A stretch of DNA of 64,000 bases. It comes from Prevotella sp. (GTDB taxonomy: Bacteria > Bacteroidota > Bacteroidia > Bacteroidales > Bacteroidaceae). The position numbers and the translations under genes are program-made. This document shows positions 62,558 through 64,000 of this stretch, one piece after another. The notes beneath the pieces are model-generated. The model did no database searches, was not told the origin of the DNA, and saw nothing but the letters and a program-made list of their open reading frames with translations. Every line of letters starts with the position of its first letter. Within the stretch, counting starts at the first letter, position 1. The stretch covers positions 1 to 64,000 of the forward strand of contig JAEEXI010000008.1 in the NCBI GenBank assembly GCA_016291495.1. The letters run 5' to 3'.

Positions 62558-64000
62558 ATGAGTAAATTTGACAATGATAAAGTAATGCCGCGCTATATGG
62601 CAATTGCCGTAGTGCTTACACTGGTTGGCCTTGCCGTTATCGGCAAAGCCTTTTACATCATGACGGCAAAGAAACAGTATTGGACGGAAGTGGCAGACCG
62701 TCTAAAAAAAGACAGTGTCAGCGTAAAGCCCAAACGTGGAAATATCCTCAGTAGTGACGGACAGTTGATGGCTAGTTCCATCCCTGAATACAAGATCTAT
62801 ATGGATTTCAAGGCAGGTGGAGAAGAGAAAGACTCTATCTGGAACGACAAAGTTGACTCTATCTGTATGGGACTTCACGAGATATTCCCCGAAAAGAGTG
62901 CCGAGGAGTTCAAGAAACATTTGGAAGAAGGACGACAAAAGATGTCCAGGCACTGGGCAATCTGGCCTTATCGCATCGACTATAACACCTATACAGAAGT
63001 TAAGCAACTGCCCCTCTTCTGCATGTCCAAATACAAAAGCGGTTTCCATGAAGAAGAGTTCAACGCCCGTAAACGTCCGTTCTCTTCTTTAGCCGTGCGT
63101 ACTATCGGATCCATGTATGGTGCCAAGGACAGTGCCCGTCAAGGACTAGAACTTGCCTACGACTCCATCCTGCGTGGTACACCCGGACTGACCAACCGTC
63201 GTAAAGTGCTTAACAAGTACATGAATATCCCCGTCACGATGCCTATTGACGGATGTGACATCGTCACGACCATTGACGTCAAGATGCAGGACCTTGCCGA
63301 GCGTGCTGTCATTGATGAACTAAAACTGATTGGTGGAGACCTTGGTGTGGCGATTCTTATGGAGGTAGAAACTGGTGATATCAAAGCTATCGTGAATATG
63401 ACCCGTTGTGCTGACGGAGAATACCGTGAAGTGAAGAACAATGCCGTTTCTGACCTGCGTGAACCCGGTTCCGTATTCAAGACTGCCTCCATTCTCGTTG
63501 CCCTTGACGACGGTGTCGTGGATACGACCTATCGAGTAGAGACAGGGTGTGGAATATGGCCCATGCATGGAAGAGAAATGAAAGACCATAACTGGCGGCG
63601 TGGCGGCTATGGCAACATCTCCCTTCCACGTATCCTGGAGGTCAGTTCCAATATCGGTGTTAGCCGAATCATCGACGAGAAATACGGCAGCCATCCCGAA
63701 AAATACATTGAAGGCATCTACCGTACTGGTATCGCCGCCGACCTGAAGCTCCCCATCAAGGGCTATGCTCGACCTCATATCCGTATGCCAGAAAAAGACA
63801 AATACGGACATTGGACGAACTGGAGCATGACGGCTCTTCCTTGGATGTCTATCGGCTACGAGACGCAGATTCCGCCCATTTCAACGGTAACGTTCTATAA
63901 TGCGATTGCCAATGACGGTATTATGATGCGGCCACGCTTTGTCAAAAGTGTCATGAAAGACGGGAAGGTGATTGCAGAGTTCCCGCCTGAGAAAGTGATG
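62558..64000 (+). CDS. ftsI: Division penicillin-binding protein (FtsI/PBP3), 3' end beyond window
   Basis: A class B peptidoglycan transpeptidase; 481 codons are present and the frame is still open at the window end. It has a short cytoplasmic tail, a membrane helix (about 14-32), the N-terminal dimerisation region (KPKRGNILSSDGQLMASS), and the transpeptidase domain with SVFK (active Ser305, codon at 63470) and SSN (about 365). The KTGT motif should lie beyond the end. It cross-links septal peptidoglycan. The ATG is 7 bp after the ftsL-like stop. Confidence 0.95.
   Translation, partial: MSKFDNDKVMPRYMAIAVVLTLVGLAVIGKAFYIMTAKKQYWTEVADRLKKDSVSVKPKRGNILSSDGQLMASSIPEYKIYMDFKAGGEEKDSIWNDKVDSICMGLHEIFPEKSAEEFKKHLEEGRQKMSRHWAIWPYRIDYNTYTEVKQLPLFCMSKYKSGFHEEEFNARKRPFSSLAVRTIGSMYGAKDSARQGLELAYDSILRGTPGLTNRRKVLNKYMNIPVTMPIDGCDIVTTIDVKMQDLAERAVIDELKLIGGDLGVAILMEVETGDIKAIVNMTRCADGEYREVKNNAVSDLREPGSVFKTASILVALDDGVVDTTYRVETGCGIWPMHGREMKDHNWRRGGYGNISLPRILEVSSNIGVSRIIDEKYGSHPEKYIEGIYRTGIAADLKLPIKGYARPHIRMPEKDKYGHWTNWSMTALPWMSIGYETQIPPISTVTFYNAIANDGIMMRPRFVKSVMKDGKVIAEFPPEKVM

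Overview
The window looks like a chromosomal segment of a Bacteroidales bacterium, most likely a Prevotella-type member of Prevotellaceae. The evidence is Bacteroidetes-type promoters (TTTG, about 20 nt, TAnnTTTG) ahead of many genes, Mfa/FimA-type lipoprotein fimbrillins, type IX secretion (T9SS) C-terminal signals, a membrane-anchored TPR-AraC regulator, a glycine-lipid gene pair, and gene orders typical of the group (dut-TPR-DUF4292-envC; mraZ-rsmH-ftsL-ftsI). I saw no rRNA, tRNA, CRISPR array, integrase or transposase.

Layout. 1-1019: a long leader and a P-loop ATPase. 1044-8685 (minus): a LacI-led operon with a GH9 endoglucanase, a TonB-dependent-receptor-like outer membrane protein and an iron alcohol dehydrogenase; two identical 17-bp LacI-type operators lie upstream. 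8944-12628 (minus): a helix-hairpin-helix protein and two tandem NSS transporters. 12697-13116 (plus): VanZ-like protein. 13060-45437 (minus): a run of ten genes, about 32 kb, with almost no gaps. 45537-47072 (minus): its probable TPR-TM-AraC regulator. 47470-51066 (minus): acyl-CoA ligase, prfB, a 47-aa membrane protein and a CYTH protein. 51210-52262 (plus): M20 peptidase. 52251-56863 (minus): dut, TPR protein, DUF4292 lipoprotein, envC. 56995-58338 (plus): dgt. 58349-60195 (minus): glsA-glsB. 60653-64000 (plus): start of the division and cell-wall cluster, with ftsI cut by the window end.

The most interesting system is the 32-kb surface operon. It starts with a DUF3575/OmpA-like protein, a large Mfa1-type major fimbrillin and an Mfa2-type anchor, then three more fimbrillin-like lipoproteins. 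These are followed by a 3840-aa protein, a 1077-aa MBG-repeat protein, a 2772-aa protein and a TlpA-like lipoprotein. The two giants are built mostly of about 38 and 40 copies of a [VIL][YF]GGG-centred repeat that I do not recognise as a named family; the spacing suggests a beta-solenoid. The 3840-aa and 1077-aa proteins end in T9SS signals. By analogy with Mfa5 of Porphyromonas gingivalis, a large T9SS-exported accessory protein encoded beside Mfa1-4, I infer a fimbria with giant solenoid adhesins at or near the tip.

A second theme is short tandem repeats whose unit is 11, 21 or 22 bp, at five or more unrelated places: inside coding sequence (9362-9425; 24822-24887; 24939-25004), upstream of the fimbrial regulator promoter (47151-47216) and between glsA and mraZ (60363-60455). 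In the MBG gene the units are not multiples of three and lie between the start codon and the secretion signal, so copy-number change would shift the frame.
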